Assembly: GCA_040755055.1 (NCBI GenBank)
Contig: JBFMBS010000001.1
Span: 1 to 64,000 of the forward strand
Reading direction: 5' to 3'
Length of the DNA stretch: 64,000 bases
DNA from: DYJK01 sp040755055
GTDB taxonomy: Bacteria; Bacteroidota; Ignavibacteria; Ignavibacteriales; Melioribacteraceae
The translations under genes and the position numbers were made by a program. This document shows positions 1 through 7,714 of this stretch, piece after piece; within the stretch, counting starts at the first letter, position 1; each line of letters starts with the position of its first letter. The notes under the pieces were generated by a model that worked only from the letters and a program-made list of their open reading frames with translations, did no database searches and was not told where the DNA came from.

Positions 1-167
1 TTTGTACCGGCTTTAACAAATTGATTAAAAGTATCGCTGAATGTTACACGTGAACCTTTGAAACCGATCGTGTTAACATTAGAGATATTGTTCCCAATAA
101 CATCCATCATAGATTGGTGATTGCGTAAACCGGAAACGCCGGCAAAAAGAGAAGTTAAAAGTGCCAT
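1..167 (-). CDS. flgE: Flagellar hook protein FlgE, N-terminal fragment
   Basis: Only the first 55 or so codons are present; the gene runs off the left end of the window. The protein starts MALLTSLFAGVSGLRNHQ and continues with the rod/hook N-terminal signature (DVIGNNISNVNTIGFKGSR) shared by FlgE, FlgF and FlgG. The 'F.G.SGL..HQ..MDVIGNNI.N.NT.GFK' pattern and the position after flgD favour FlgE, the hook subunit polymerised outside the cell after export by the flagellar type III apparatus. The ATG has a perfect Shine-Dalgarno sequence (AAGGAGG) 6 bases upstream. Unlike the other flagellar genes here, which abut or overlap, it is preceded by a 95-base gap holding two GC-rich hairpins. FlgG cannot be fully excluded from the fragment alone. 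Confidence 0.9.
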   Translation of the reverse strand, partial: MALLTSLFAGVSGLRNHQSMMDVIGNNISNVNTIGFKGSRVTFSDTFNQFVKAGT

Positions 168-170
168 TTG

Positions 171-240
171 TTACCTCCTTGGTATGATCCGGCTTCAGTC
201 AGTCAGCCGAACCGGGAGCGTCCTTGGTAGGTCCCGCCCC
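171..240 (-). promoter_or_regulatory. Structured leader upstream of flgE
   Basis: Read on the minus strand, the gap before flgE contains two adjacent hairpins. The first pairs bases 232-236 with 213-217 (CGGGA/TCCCG) and has an inner CCT/AGG stem closed by ACCA. The second pairs 205-213 with 186-194 (nine pairs, two of them G-T) around a ten-base loop made of GACT repeats. The nine-base word TACCAAGGA occurs twice, at 229-221 and 184-176; the second copy runs into the flgE Shine-Dalgarno. The region is far richer in G+C than its surroundings. It could be a translational control element or an RNA processing/stability hairpin. It does not match a riboswitch consensus that I know. Confidence 0.5.
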
Positions 241-262
241 ATTATTGATTATGTTTAATTAA

Positions 263-640
263 TTAATTTGCAAAAACTACACTATCGATGTTGGTAAATA
301 CATTTTCATTTGTATCGGAAACCTCCATTGCTGTTACTACAGTTTTGTTAGGAATGTTAACGATGAAAGCAGTGTTATCCATCATCACAAGAGAATCCTT
401 AGCTCCTTTTGATTCGGCTTTATCAACGGCATTCTGGATTTTTTCCAAATCAATTTCGCTAAGCTGAATATTCCTCGATTCCAATCTTTTCAAAGCATGG
501 TTGGAGAACTTAACCTTCTCAAGTTCTTCTTTGAAGATTGAATCGAAAGAAGATGAAACCGGGTCGGCTTGCTTTCTTACGACTTCGTTGTTACCAACAA
601 TCGGAATAAACGGGACAGTGATTCCGTTAATCTCTGCCAT
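263..640 (-). CDS. Flagellar operon protein (TIGR02530 type)
   Basis: A 125-aa protein with a low-complexity N-terminus and a conserved C-terminal half (about residues 45-125): FSNHALKRLESRNIQLSE, then KDSLVMMDNTAFIVNIPN and TVVTAME near the end. This is the pattern of the short 'flagellar operon protein' family found between flgD and flgE in many bacteria. Its biochemical role is not settled; position suggests help in hook assembly. The ATG overlaps the flgD stop (TGATG), and a GGAGGT Shine-Dalgarno lies inside the last flgD codons, so the two are probably translationally coupled. The family call rests on motif recall and gene order. Confidence 0.8.
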   Translation of the reverse strand: MAEINGITVPFIPIVGNNEVVRKQADPVSSSFDSIFKEELEKVKFSNHALKRLESRNIQLSEIDLEKIQNAVDKAESKGAKDSLVMMDNTAFIVNIPNKTVVTAMEVSDTNENVFTNIDSVVFAN

Positions 641-1320
641 CAGTTACCTCCGTTGTTTGATGAATTAATAACTTCTATTATATCGGAAATTGAATATTCT
701 GCACCATCTATCACAAGCATTGTTCCATCATCGGTATATCTAATTCCATCAATAATGCCGATCTTGTATGAAGAAACCGTCATTTGTTCGCCACTCATAT
801 TATATGCTTCAATTTCTATTGTATAGCCGCCATTATTAACTTTTGTACCATTATTATCGTATAGATCCCAGGAAACTTTATTGCTGCCGGCTTCAACCGG
901 TGCTTCTATTGTTTTCACAACAGTGCCGTTGCTATCAACAATTTTAATATTTACGTTCTTAGCTTGCGCTGGTAGGTTGTAACCAATATCAATATTTTCT
1001 TGACCTACAACCGATAATGTCTCTCCGTCAATCTTGACTTCCTTACCGATCAAATTTGCCATAAGCGTATTGTTGATTGACTGTGTGAGCAGATAGTTAG
1101 TATCGATACTTTGCTGCATATAAGAATTTAAATTGGTCAACTGTTCGAGCGAACTGAACTCGGCTAATTGAGAAGCGTAGTCCGTTCCATCCAAAGGATT
1201 CAACGGGTCCTGGTTTTTAAGTTGTGCAATCATCAACTTTAAAAAATCATCTTTGTCCAATGTGCTGTTATTAGAGCTAACCTGGCTTGATGACGTTGTG
1301 CTGTTAATTGGATCTACCAT
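640..1320 (-). CDS. flgD: Flagellar hook capping protein FlgD
   Basis: The 226-aa protein has the FlgD N-terminal signature at about residues 18-70: LDKDDFLKLMIAQLKNQDP, then NPLDGTDYASQLAEFSSLEQ. A FlgD Ig-like/Tudor region follows (residues 85-190), including YNLPAQAKNVNIKIVDSNG and VSWDLYDNNGTKVNNGGYT. FlgD forms the temporary cap on which FlgE subunits assemble into the hook and is itself exported. It lies 12 bases after fliK and is coupled to the next small flagellar gene. The C-terminal 30 residues (DGTMLVIDGAEYSISDI) resemble extra C-terminal tails in Gram-positive FlgD proteins. Length is normal for the family. Confidence 0.93.
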   Translation of the reverse strand: MVDPINSTTSSSQVSSNNSTLDKDDFLKLMIAQLKNQDPLNPLDGTDYASQLAEFSSLEQLTNLNSYMQQSIDTNYLLTQSINNTLMANLIGKEVKIDGETLSVVGQENIDIGYNLPAQAKNVNIKIVDSNGTVVKTIEAPVEAGSNKVSWDLYDNNGTKVNNGGYTIEIEAYNMSGEQMTVSSYKIGIIDGIRYTDDGTMLVIDGAEYSISDIIEVINSSNNGGN

Positions 1321-1332
1321 TCTTAATTTCCT

Positions 1333-3699
1333 TTATGCTAAAAACTCGTATGTGTTGTATCCTAATTTTTTCTTCGGAGAAGTAATTTCTTTTTCGATTT
1401 GTAAGCCGTTACCGTTCACAAAATTCTTTTTCTTTGCAGCCGGGTTCTTGGTTGAACGCTGCTCGTAATTACCAAGACTAACATTCACATTTGCAGATTG
1501 AATGCCCGATGATTGCAAATTACTTTTTAACTGATCAAGATTAGTTTGTACAATCTGCCTTATTTGCTCATTCTCAACTTCTATATTTGCATGTAACTGG
1601 CTGTCAACCATATCGACCATTAATTTAATCTTTCCCAAATTTTCCGGTGATAGCTGGAAAGTGATGCTTTGTTTTTCGTTTGTCTGCAAATATTTGGTTA
1701 TCTCGGTCATTACTTCGTTAGCATTAATAACTTTAATATTATCATTGAACGACGAAGCATCCCCGATAATCTTTGCTTTAACAGCTTTAGCAGAAAGAGA
1801 TTTTAATTCGTTATTAAACAAATTTTCATTATTCAACGTCTTTGGCGATTCCTTTAACGAACTAACTTTAATTTTTGATTCGGCACCCTGGATTTCATTT
1901 GAACTTAACGAATGATCACCCGATTCTTCTTCATGAATTTCCGATTCTTTTGCAGCAGCTTTTGTTTTGTCAATTAATTTTGAGGAATTATCATCAACAT
2001 TAATTTCCGACTCTTTACCAATTACATCTTGATTGATAACTTTAACTTTTGTTCCGGCCCCTTCATTTCCCGAACTTCGTATTGCATCTTCAAAATTAAT
2101 TTTCTTTTCTTTTTTCACCTTCCCCCTGGAAGTGGAAGAACTTTCTAATTTTGTATCAGAATTAATCTTATCCTTTACAATAAATTCTTTTAACGTAGTT
2201 TGCGCGGCTATCTGTTGTGTCGTAATATCACCAACCTTCGGCGTTTCTTTAATAGTTGGTTTACTCTCCGAATCGGTTTTATTTATAATTGATTTTGTCT
2301 TTTCCAAATCAGGGATCTCTTGGTATCTGCCCGGTTTATTAAGAATTGGTTCTTCGAGATTTTGACCGTGAAGCGTATCCTCACTTACTTTAGACTTGCT
2401 GTCTAAACCAGGTATTAATTCATCTTTTATTTTTGTTTCGTGAAAATTTTCCCCGAATGCAATTCTAGCATCGGTTTGAGTATTCTGACTTTTGCCGGTT
2501 ATAACACTCTCATCTACATTCGTTAAAGTATTTTTTCCGGAACCCGTTATTTCCTTAACATTCTCACTGCCCAATTCAATGCTACTACCCGGTAAGAGGT
2601 TTGTTTTAGTTTCAGCTCCGCTGTTGATGTAAAATATCTTACCGACTTTCTTATTCTCATTTATTGGTGATTGTTCACCGGATGATTTTGGAATTTCCCC
2701 ATGTGTTGTTAATTGATTATCATCGACATCGTTGCTTGAATTATCGGCGTTACTAGCAATGTTTCTACTTGAAGAGTAATTACTTAAAAATTTTTCAATC
2801 TGTTCCGACGTATTTTCATCCAAATGAAACGGTGAATTAACGGGAATAGATTGTTTTTGTTTTTCGCTGCTCTCGGAGTAGATTACCTCAAGCTGGAATA
2901 TTTTTGTATCATCCGCAGTGGTAGATTCGTTACCGGGCAATTGCTCAATCTGTTTAGATTGAGCAATGTTGTTTTCTATTACACCTACCGGTTGGGTATT
3001 TTCTGACGAGGCGGTGTTAAGAATTGTTTGTGTTGTACTGTCTTCATCACCAGAGCTAACTTCACCGTTGCCGTTTGGTTCAATGTTAAGATTAGTTAAA
3101 TCAATACTAAATTCTTTGTCAAGCTGTTTCAGTTCTGAGATCAGGAAGGTAATTTTATTGGCGTCTGATTTGAATGTAAATTTAATCGACTCATGATTTA
3201 TCAAAGCATTAAGAACAACATCAGTGTTTAATGTGCTCTCAAAAACAAAATCTTTTTCCGAATCAACTTCCGGTTCACCGGTTCCACCCTTATTTAAATG
3301 TTCAGCTTGGTCTTTATAAATTGATTTAATTTTTTTAAGAACCAATTCCAAACTTTGGCGGTCGAATATTATGCTACTATTTGAAATCTTAGCATTCTCC
3401 AAATTGTACAGATCATCGTCAATCTTAAAATTCTTTAAGTCGGGGTTATTGAACAAGAATTTAAGTTTTTCTATAACTGCTGCATCAACCGGCGTATCTA
3501 TATCAATTTCATTCAGGTTGGCTAATATTTTATCAAACTGAAGATTTACATTTTTGAGATTGTCCTCCTTTAATTCTTCTTCGGTAACTTTTATAATATC
3601 GGAAAAAAGATGTGGTTCGGTACCGTTTTTCTGCTGCCCGATAAAAAGTTTGTCGGGTTCGCCGGATATTTTATTAAAGAATAAAGGATTTAAATTCAT
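1333..3699 (-). CDS. fliK: Flagellar hook-length control protein FliK
   Basis: A 788-aa protein, long for FliK (usually 400-650). The first roughly 650 residues are low in hydrophobics and rich in Ser, Asn, Lys, Asp and Glu, as expected of the disordered ruler part. The conserved C-terminal Flg_hook domain sits at about residues 660-745: ITFQLSPENLGKIKLMVDM, then LHANIEVENEQIRQIVQ and LKSNLQSSGIQ. FliK measures hook length and switches the export gate from hook to filament substrates. Its first four bases overlap the end of the motE-like gene (ATGA). If the ruler model holds, the long N-terminal part would suit a long hook, but that is inference. Confidence 0.9.
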   Translation of the reverse strand: MNLNPLFFNKISGEPDKLFIGQQKNGTEPHLFSDIIKVTEEELKEDNLKNVNLQFDKILANLNEIDIDTPVDAAVIEKLKFLFNNPDLKNFKIDDDLYNLENAKISNSSIIFDRQSLELVLKKIKSIYKDQAEHLNKGGTGEPEVDSEKDFVFESTLNTDVVLNALINHESIKFTFKSDANKITFLISELKQLDKEFSIDLTNLNIEPNGNGEVSSGDEDSTTQTILNTASSENTQPVGVIENNIAQSKQIEQLPGNESTTADDTKIFQLEVIYSESSEKQKQSIPVNSPFHLDENTSEQIEKFLSNYSSSRNIASNADNSSNDVDDNQLTTHGEIPKSSGEQSPINENKKVGKIFYINSGAETKTNLLPGSSIELGSENVKEITGSGKNTLTNVDESVITGKSQNTQTDARIAFGENFHETKIKDELIPGLDSKSKVSEDTLHGQNLEEPILNKPGRYQEIPDLEKTKSIINKTDSESKPTIKETPKVGDITTQQIAAQTTLKEFIVKDKINSDTKLESSSTSRGKVKKEKKINFEDAIRSSGNEGAGTKVKVINQDVIGKESEINVDDNSSKLIDKTKAAAKESEIHEEESGDHSLSSNEIQGAESKIKVSSLKESPKTLNNENLFNNELKSLSAKAVKAKIIGDASSFNDNIKVINANEVMTEITKYLQTNEKQSITFQLSPENLGKIKLMVDMVDSQLHANIEVENEQIRQIVQTNLDQLKSNLQSSGIQSANVNVSLGNYEQRSTKNPAAKKKNFVNGNGLQIEKEITSPKKKLGYNTYEFLA

Positions 3700-4301
3700 T
3701 TCACACTTACTATTCTGCTGGCAATTTCAGGTTTTAGCTCTGCTATAATTTCTGCTGCTTTCTTTTTCTTCATGGAAAACAATATATCTCTTGCTGTATT
3801 ATCGGAATAACCAAGAATTATTTTAGCGGCTTTTTTTGTATCCATTGCTTCATAAAGCTTAACTGAATTTTTCACCCATTTGTTATATGCAGTATCTGTT
3901 TTGGCTGTCTGCTCCGCCGGTTCCGGTTCAACTTTAGTTGCCGGGACTATAGTTGTTATTGGTGTGGTTTGCTGCGCTTTAAGTTTTTTGACTTCATCCA
4001 GGAGTATTTTGATACTATCCACAATTGACGAATCTCTTAAATGAAAAGATGCAGTATCGTATGCCTGGTAGTCGTTGAAGGATTTCAAGCTATCGAGCAA
4101 TTCATTCTTGAGTTTGGCAATATCTTTAGGATCAATACTTGCTTTTAACATGTTGGGTTTATTTGCATTATTTTCTGTTGTAACTGGGGTAAAGTCGAAT
4201 GCAAATATGTTTTTGTACGATGAAGCCCCGTAGTACATAGCGCCGGTTACTAATAAAAATGCGAGAATGAATGACACAGCATATATCAATTTTTCTTTCA
4301 T
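3696..4301 (-). CDS. MotE-like flagellar protein with one membrane segment
   Basis: A 201-aa protein. Residues 5-27 form one hydrophobic segment (LIYAVSFILAFLLVTGAMYYG). A linker and weak coiled coil follow (about 60-110), then a Pro/Thr-rich stretch. The last 60 residues resemble the MgtE N-terminal/FliG-like fold: YEAMDTKKAAKIILGYSDN, then ARDILFSMKKKKAAEIIAEL. The layout matches MotE of rhizobia and YlxF of Bacillus, in the same place between fliJ and fliK. MotE is described as a periplasmic chaperone for motor components; YlxF is less well understood. Overlaps both neighbours by four bases. The exact ortholog is uncertain, so no symbol is given. Confidence 0.75.
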   Translation of the reverse strand: MKEKLIYAVSFILAFLLVTGAMYYGASSYKNIFAFDFTPVTTENNANKPNMLKASIDPKDIAKLKNELLDSLKSFNDYQAYDTASFHLRDSSIVDSIKILLDEVKKLKAQQTTPITTIVPATKVEPEPAEQTAKTDTAYNKWVKNSVKLYEAMDTKKAAKIILGYSDNTARDILFSMKKKKAAEIIAELKPEIASRIVSVK

Positions 4302-4735
4302 TTCTCTTTCCTTATAAAATTATTTATCGCCAATTCATTTAACTGTTTTAGTTCTTCTCTATTATAATCGAATAGAAATTCTTCTTTTTTATTTTCCTTG
4401 AGTGTTTCGAATATTTTCAATTCCTTTTTCTTTTGAACCAGTTCTAATCTCTTTTGCTCTTTTCTGCTTTTTAATTCCTCAATTTTCTTTTCATAGTTAA
4501 TTACTTCTTTCTCTAAAATTCTTATATGGGATTTGGCACTTCTGTATTCATAAACTTTTATGTTTCCGCTGTTAATATTTTTATGTAATTCACTTTTTTT
4601 CTCATTCAATGATTTTTGTTTTTGAACCGACTGCTCTATTTCTTTGTCAATTAGCGAAATCTCCTTCATTACTTTTTTTTCAAAAACTTCTTTTATTCTT
4701 ATCACCGAATCAAATTCGAAAACAAATTTTTTCAT
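4298..4735 (-). CDS. fliJ: Flagellar export chaperone FliJ
   Basis: A 145-aa, highly charged protein predicted almost wholly alpha-helical and coiled coil, with long Lys/Glu heptad runs from residue 10 to 125. It begins MKKFVFEFDSVIRIKEVFE, close to the 'F.F.L..VL..R' start of FliJ. FliJ is a soluble part of the flagellar export ATPase complex, acting as a stalk between the FliI ring and FlhA. The weakly conserved sequence is called mainly from length, coiled coil and position directly after fliI, six bases downstream of its stop. No cysteine or enzymatic motif is present. Confidence 0.85.
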   Translation of the reverse strand: MKKFVFEFDSVIRIKEVFEKKVMKEISLIDKEIEQSVQKQKSLNEKKSELHKNINSGNIKVYEYRSAKSHIRILEKEVINYEKKIEELKSRKEQKRLELVQKKKELKIFETLKENKKEEFLFDYNREELKQLNELAINNFIRKEK

Positions 4736-4741
4736 GGGTCA

Positions 4742-6073
4742 TCATTGCAAATTCAAATCGATGATATGGTTAAGTTTATAGATCGTATCGTTGTATGCGG
4801 CTTTTTCCATAATATCTTGTTTAAGAAACGATTTCAATTGCGATATTTTCGAAATAGATCTATCTATAACCGGGTTGCTTCCCTTCACATAAGCGCCGAT
4901 ATTGATCAAATCTTCCGCTTCACGGTACGTTGCAAGAATCTCGTTGAAATGCATAACCCGTTTATGATGTTCAAGGTCGATTATATCCGGCATCACTCTG
5001 CTAACACTTTGCAGTGTATCGATTGCCGGGTAGTGCCCTTTGTTAGCAAGCTTACGCGAAAGAACTATATGCCCATCAAGAATAGAACGGACCGCATCGG
5101 CAATCGGTTCAACCATATCATCGCCGTCAACCAGAACTGTATATATACCGGTGATTGAACCTTTATCGGAATTACCGGCTCGTTCCAGTAATTTAGGCAG
5201 CAATGCAAAAACCGAAGGAGTATATCCTTTCGATGTAGGCGGTTCACCAATTGTCAATCCGATTTCCCGCTGTGCCATTGCAAAACGCGTAACCGAATCC
5301 ATCATCAGCATAACATTCATCCCAAGATCCCTATAATATTCTGCTATGGTTGTACCTACATAAGCGGCTTTCATTCTAACTAAGGGGGATTTGTCGCTTG
5401 TTGCAACAACAACAACAGAACGTTTAAGACCTTCCAGACCAAGATCCTTTTCAATGAACTCGCGTACTTCCCTACCTCTTTCACCGATCAATATGATAAC
5501 ATTAACATCCGCGCTTGTATTCCGGGCAATCATTCCAAGCGTAACACTTTTGCCAACACCGCTGCCGGCAAAAATTCCTATGCGCTGACCTTTACCAATT
5601 GTTAATAATCCATCAATTGTTCTTACGCCGGTTTGAATTGGTGTAGTAATTCTCTTTCGTTCAAGCGGATTCGGCGGTTCTCTGTGTGCTTCTCTAAACG
5701 AAGAATAATTGATCTCGCCTTTACCATCTATGGGGTTTCCTAAACCATCGATAACTCTTCCGAGCAATTCCTTCCCGAGTCCAACATTAAATCTCTTTCC
5801 CGATGCTTTAATTTCGCACGCCGGAGAAATATTATTAACCTCCCCAATGGCGATTGATAAAACTTTACTGCTCTTGAATCCAACAACTTCGGCTTTACAC
5901 AATTCTTTTCCATTTTGATCGACAACGGAACAAATTTCACCCATTACCGCATTGGGACCGGCTGATACAATTACAAGACCGATAACATCCAAAACTTTAC
6001 CGTTCACCTTTATGGATTCGGATTTATTTATCACAACACGGTACCGATCGAGTATTTCATCAACTGCAATCAT
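4742..6073 (-). CDS. fliI: Flagellum-specific export ATPase FliI
   Basis: The 443-aa protein is a type III secretion ATPase of the F1-beta family. Residues 1-90 are the N-terminal beta barrel. The Walker A motif is GIFAGSGVGKS (about 168-178), and the Walker B region is MLMMDSVTRFAMAQREIGL (about 256-274). The hallmark GERGREVREF lies between them (about 198-207). FliI forms a hexamer at the base of the export gate and uses ATP to unload chaperone-substrate complexes. It overlaps fliH by four bases and precedes fliJ, reproducing the fliHIJ order. Length is typical, and all catalytic motifs are intact. Confidence 0.97.
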   Translation of the reverse strand: MIAVDEILDRYRVVINKSESIKVNGKVLDVIGLVIVSAGPNAVMGEICSVVDQNGKELCKAEVVGFKSSKVLSIAIGEVNNISPACEIKASGKRFNVGLGKELLGRVIDGLGNPIDGKGEINYSSFREAHREPPNPLERKRITTPIQTGVRTIDGLLTIGKGQRIGIFAGSGVGKSVTLGMIARNTSADVNVIILIGERGREVREFIEKDLGLEGLKRSVVVVATSDKSPLVRMKAAYVGTTIAEYYRDLGMNVMLMMDSVTRFAMAQREIGLTIGEPPTSKGYTPSVFALLPKLLERAGNSDKGSITGIYTVLVDGDDMVEPIADAVRSILDGHIVLSRKLANKGHYPAIDTLQSVSRVMPDIIDLEHHKRVMHFNEILATYREAEDLINIGAYVKGSNPVIDRSISKISQLKSFLKQDIMEKAAYNDTIYKLNHIIDLNLQ

Positions 6074-6693
6074 GATGGTTTTTTGTTTTCTATACTTTCT
6101 TCAAGTTTCCTTCTTAATTCTTCCAACTGAGTAGAAATCCTTGCGTCCACATTTCCTATTTCAGTTTCAATAAGACAACCGCCAATTTCAATTCTCTCGT
6201 CGCCTTCAAATTTTATTTTGTTGAAAGAGCTGCTGTTAATAAGATTTCTACTGTTAGCATCAATTTGTTCTACATCAACGGGATGCATTTTAATGCGGAC
6301 CTCGTTGGCACCGATTACTTTTGTAATTGCCCGGCTTACAGTTTCGTTAATTATCGTATTATCAACCACATCCCTCTGAACTATTTTTTTTGCTAATTCA
6401 AAAGCGGTATGTATCACTAATTTTTCAAATCCTTGTTCATACTCTTCTATCTTTTGGTCATAAGCTTCAAGAACATGATAAACTTCTTCATATTTTTTAT
6501 AAAGTTTGTCGGTGTATTCTTTATCTAGTTCTAATTTTAATTTTAGCTGCCCTTCTTTAAATCCCTTGTTATAGGCATCTTCAATTTGTTTTATTACGGA
6601 AATTGTTTCTTCTTCTTGTGTAAAAGTATTTAAGGAACTGCTGTTTTTAACATTAAGCTTCGGTTTGGAATTCAAGCGGAGAATATTAGACAT
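6070..6693 (-). CDS. fliH: Flagellar assembly protein FliH
   Basis: A 207-aa protein with a polar N-terminus, a central charged coiled coil (about residues 35-90, including AYNKGFKEGQLKLKLELD) and a C-terminal FliH/V-ATPase E-subunit-like domain (about 100-200, FEKLVIHTAFELAKKIVQRD and GGCLIETEIGNVDARISTQL). The latter phrase is the conserved 'GGC.IET..G.IDA....QL' of FliH/SctL. FliH dimers bind FliI, restrain its ATPase and dock it at the export gate. It overlaps fliG by eight bases and fliI by four, so expression is probably coupled. Confidence 0.93.
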   Translation of the reverse strand: MSNILRLNSKPKLNVKNSSSLNTFTQEEETISVIKQIEDAYNKGFKEGQLKLKLELDKEYTDKLYKKYEEVYHVLEAYDQKIEEYEQGFEKLVIHTAFELAKKIVQRDVVDNTIINETVSRAITKVIGANEVRIKMHPVDVEQIDANSRNLINSSSFNKIKFEGDERIEIGGCLIETEIGNVDARISTQLEELRRKLEESIENKKPS

Positions 6694-7714
6694 AAACTTC
6701 CTCCGGTCCTCCTCTAAGGTTCAACGATATTTGTCCGGCTTCCTCTAAAGCTTTAATTATATCAATTATTCTCGCTTGTGCTGCTTCTACCTCTTTTAGT
6801 TTTACCATCCCCATGTATTGTAATTCTTCTTTAAGCAGATCGGCAGCACGCTCAGACATATTTTTGAAAATCTTTTCCTTAAGCCGTTCATCGGTAATTT
6901 TAAGTGAGAGTGCGAGATCTTTTCTATCAACTTCCCTTAGAATCTTCTGAATATCTTTATCAGATATATTTATAATTTCATCGAATATGAACATCAATCT
7001 TTTAACTTCATAAGTTGTCTCGGCATCTTTCTCTTCCATCTTTAGCAAAATATCTTTTGTAAGCGATACATTTAATCTGTTCAATATACCGGCAAGACAT
7101 TTGGCACCGCCAAGTTTGCCCACCGATTGACTCATCGATAGCCCGGCGATATCATCTACTACATGCTCGATTTGTTTTAAAGTCTGCGGTGCAATTTTGC
7201 CGAGTGTTGCAATACGGTATGCAACTTCAAGTCTCATTTCTTCAGGCAGCTCTTTTAATGCGTTTGCTGTTTGGTCAGGGCTAAGCTGGGAAAAAATAAG
7301 AGCCATTGTTTGGGGATGTTCTTTGTTCAAGAAGTTTATTAATTGTGCCGGTTCAGCTTTCTTAAGAACATCAAAACCCTTAAGTGTTGTCAACCTTTTT
7401 ACTTTATCAATTATCTCATTGGCTTTTGGAATGCCAAAAGTTTTTTCAAGCAGAGCGTGAGCATAGTCGAGTCCGCCTTCCAATACATATTCACGGGCAG
7501 TAACCATGTTATAAAATTCATCGATTACACCATCAACTGTTTTGGAAGGAATATTTTTTACTTTGGTAATTTCGGCAGAAAGTATCTCTATATCGATCGG
7601 GTCAAGATATTTAAACACAGCCGAAGCTGCTTCAACATTGAGGGCGACCATCAGCATAGCTGCTTTCTGCACCCCGTTTACTTCTACCAGTCGATTATCT
7701 CTATCAGATTTCAT
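6686..7714 (-). CDS. fliG: Flagellar motor switch protein FliG
   Basis: The 342-aa protein has all three FliG regions. The N-terminal domain includes GVQKAAMLMVALNVEAA. The middle domain has the EHPQT motif (NKEHPQTMALIFSQLSPDQ, about residues 130-148). The C-terminal torque domain carries the charged helix near FIFDEIINISDKDIQKILRE and DLALSLK (about 240-270). FliG attaches to FliF at the inner membrane and converts stator ion flow into rotation. The C-terminus ends NLRGGPEEVYV, similar to other FliG proteins. It starts within the last 11 bases of fliF. No deviation from a working FliG is visible. Confidence 0.97.
   Translation of the reverse strand: MKSDRDNRLVEVNGVQKAAMLMVALNVEAASAVFKYLDPIDIEILSAEITKVKNIPSKTVDGVIDEFYNMVTAREYVLEGGLDYAHALLEKTFGIPKANEIIDKVKRLTTLKGFDVLKKAEPAQLINFLNKEHPQTMALIFSQLSPDQTANALKELPEEMRLEVAYRIATLGKIAPQTLKQIEHVVDDIAGLSMSQSVGKLGGAKCLAGILNRLNVSLTKDILLKMEEKDAETTYEVKRLMFIFDEIINISDKDIQKILREVDRKDLALSLKITDERLKEKIFKNMSERAADLLKEELQYMGMVKLKEVEAAQARIIDIIKALEEAGQISLNLRGGPEEVYV

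Noticed and set aside
171..240. Cyclic-di-GMP riboswitch before flgE
   Set aside because: Such switches often precede motility genes, but the conserved unpaired A-rich joints and tetraloop/receptor of the known classes are not present.
4745..5588. Several plus-strand open frames opposite fliI
   Set aside because: They lie antisense to a strongly conserved ATPase gene, have no ribosome sites and resemble no protein.
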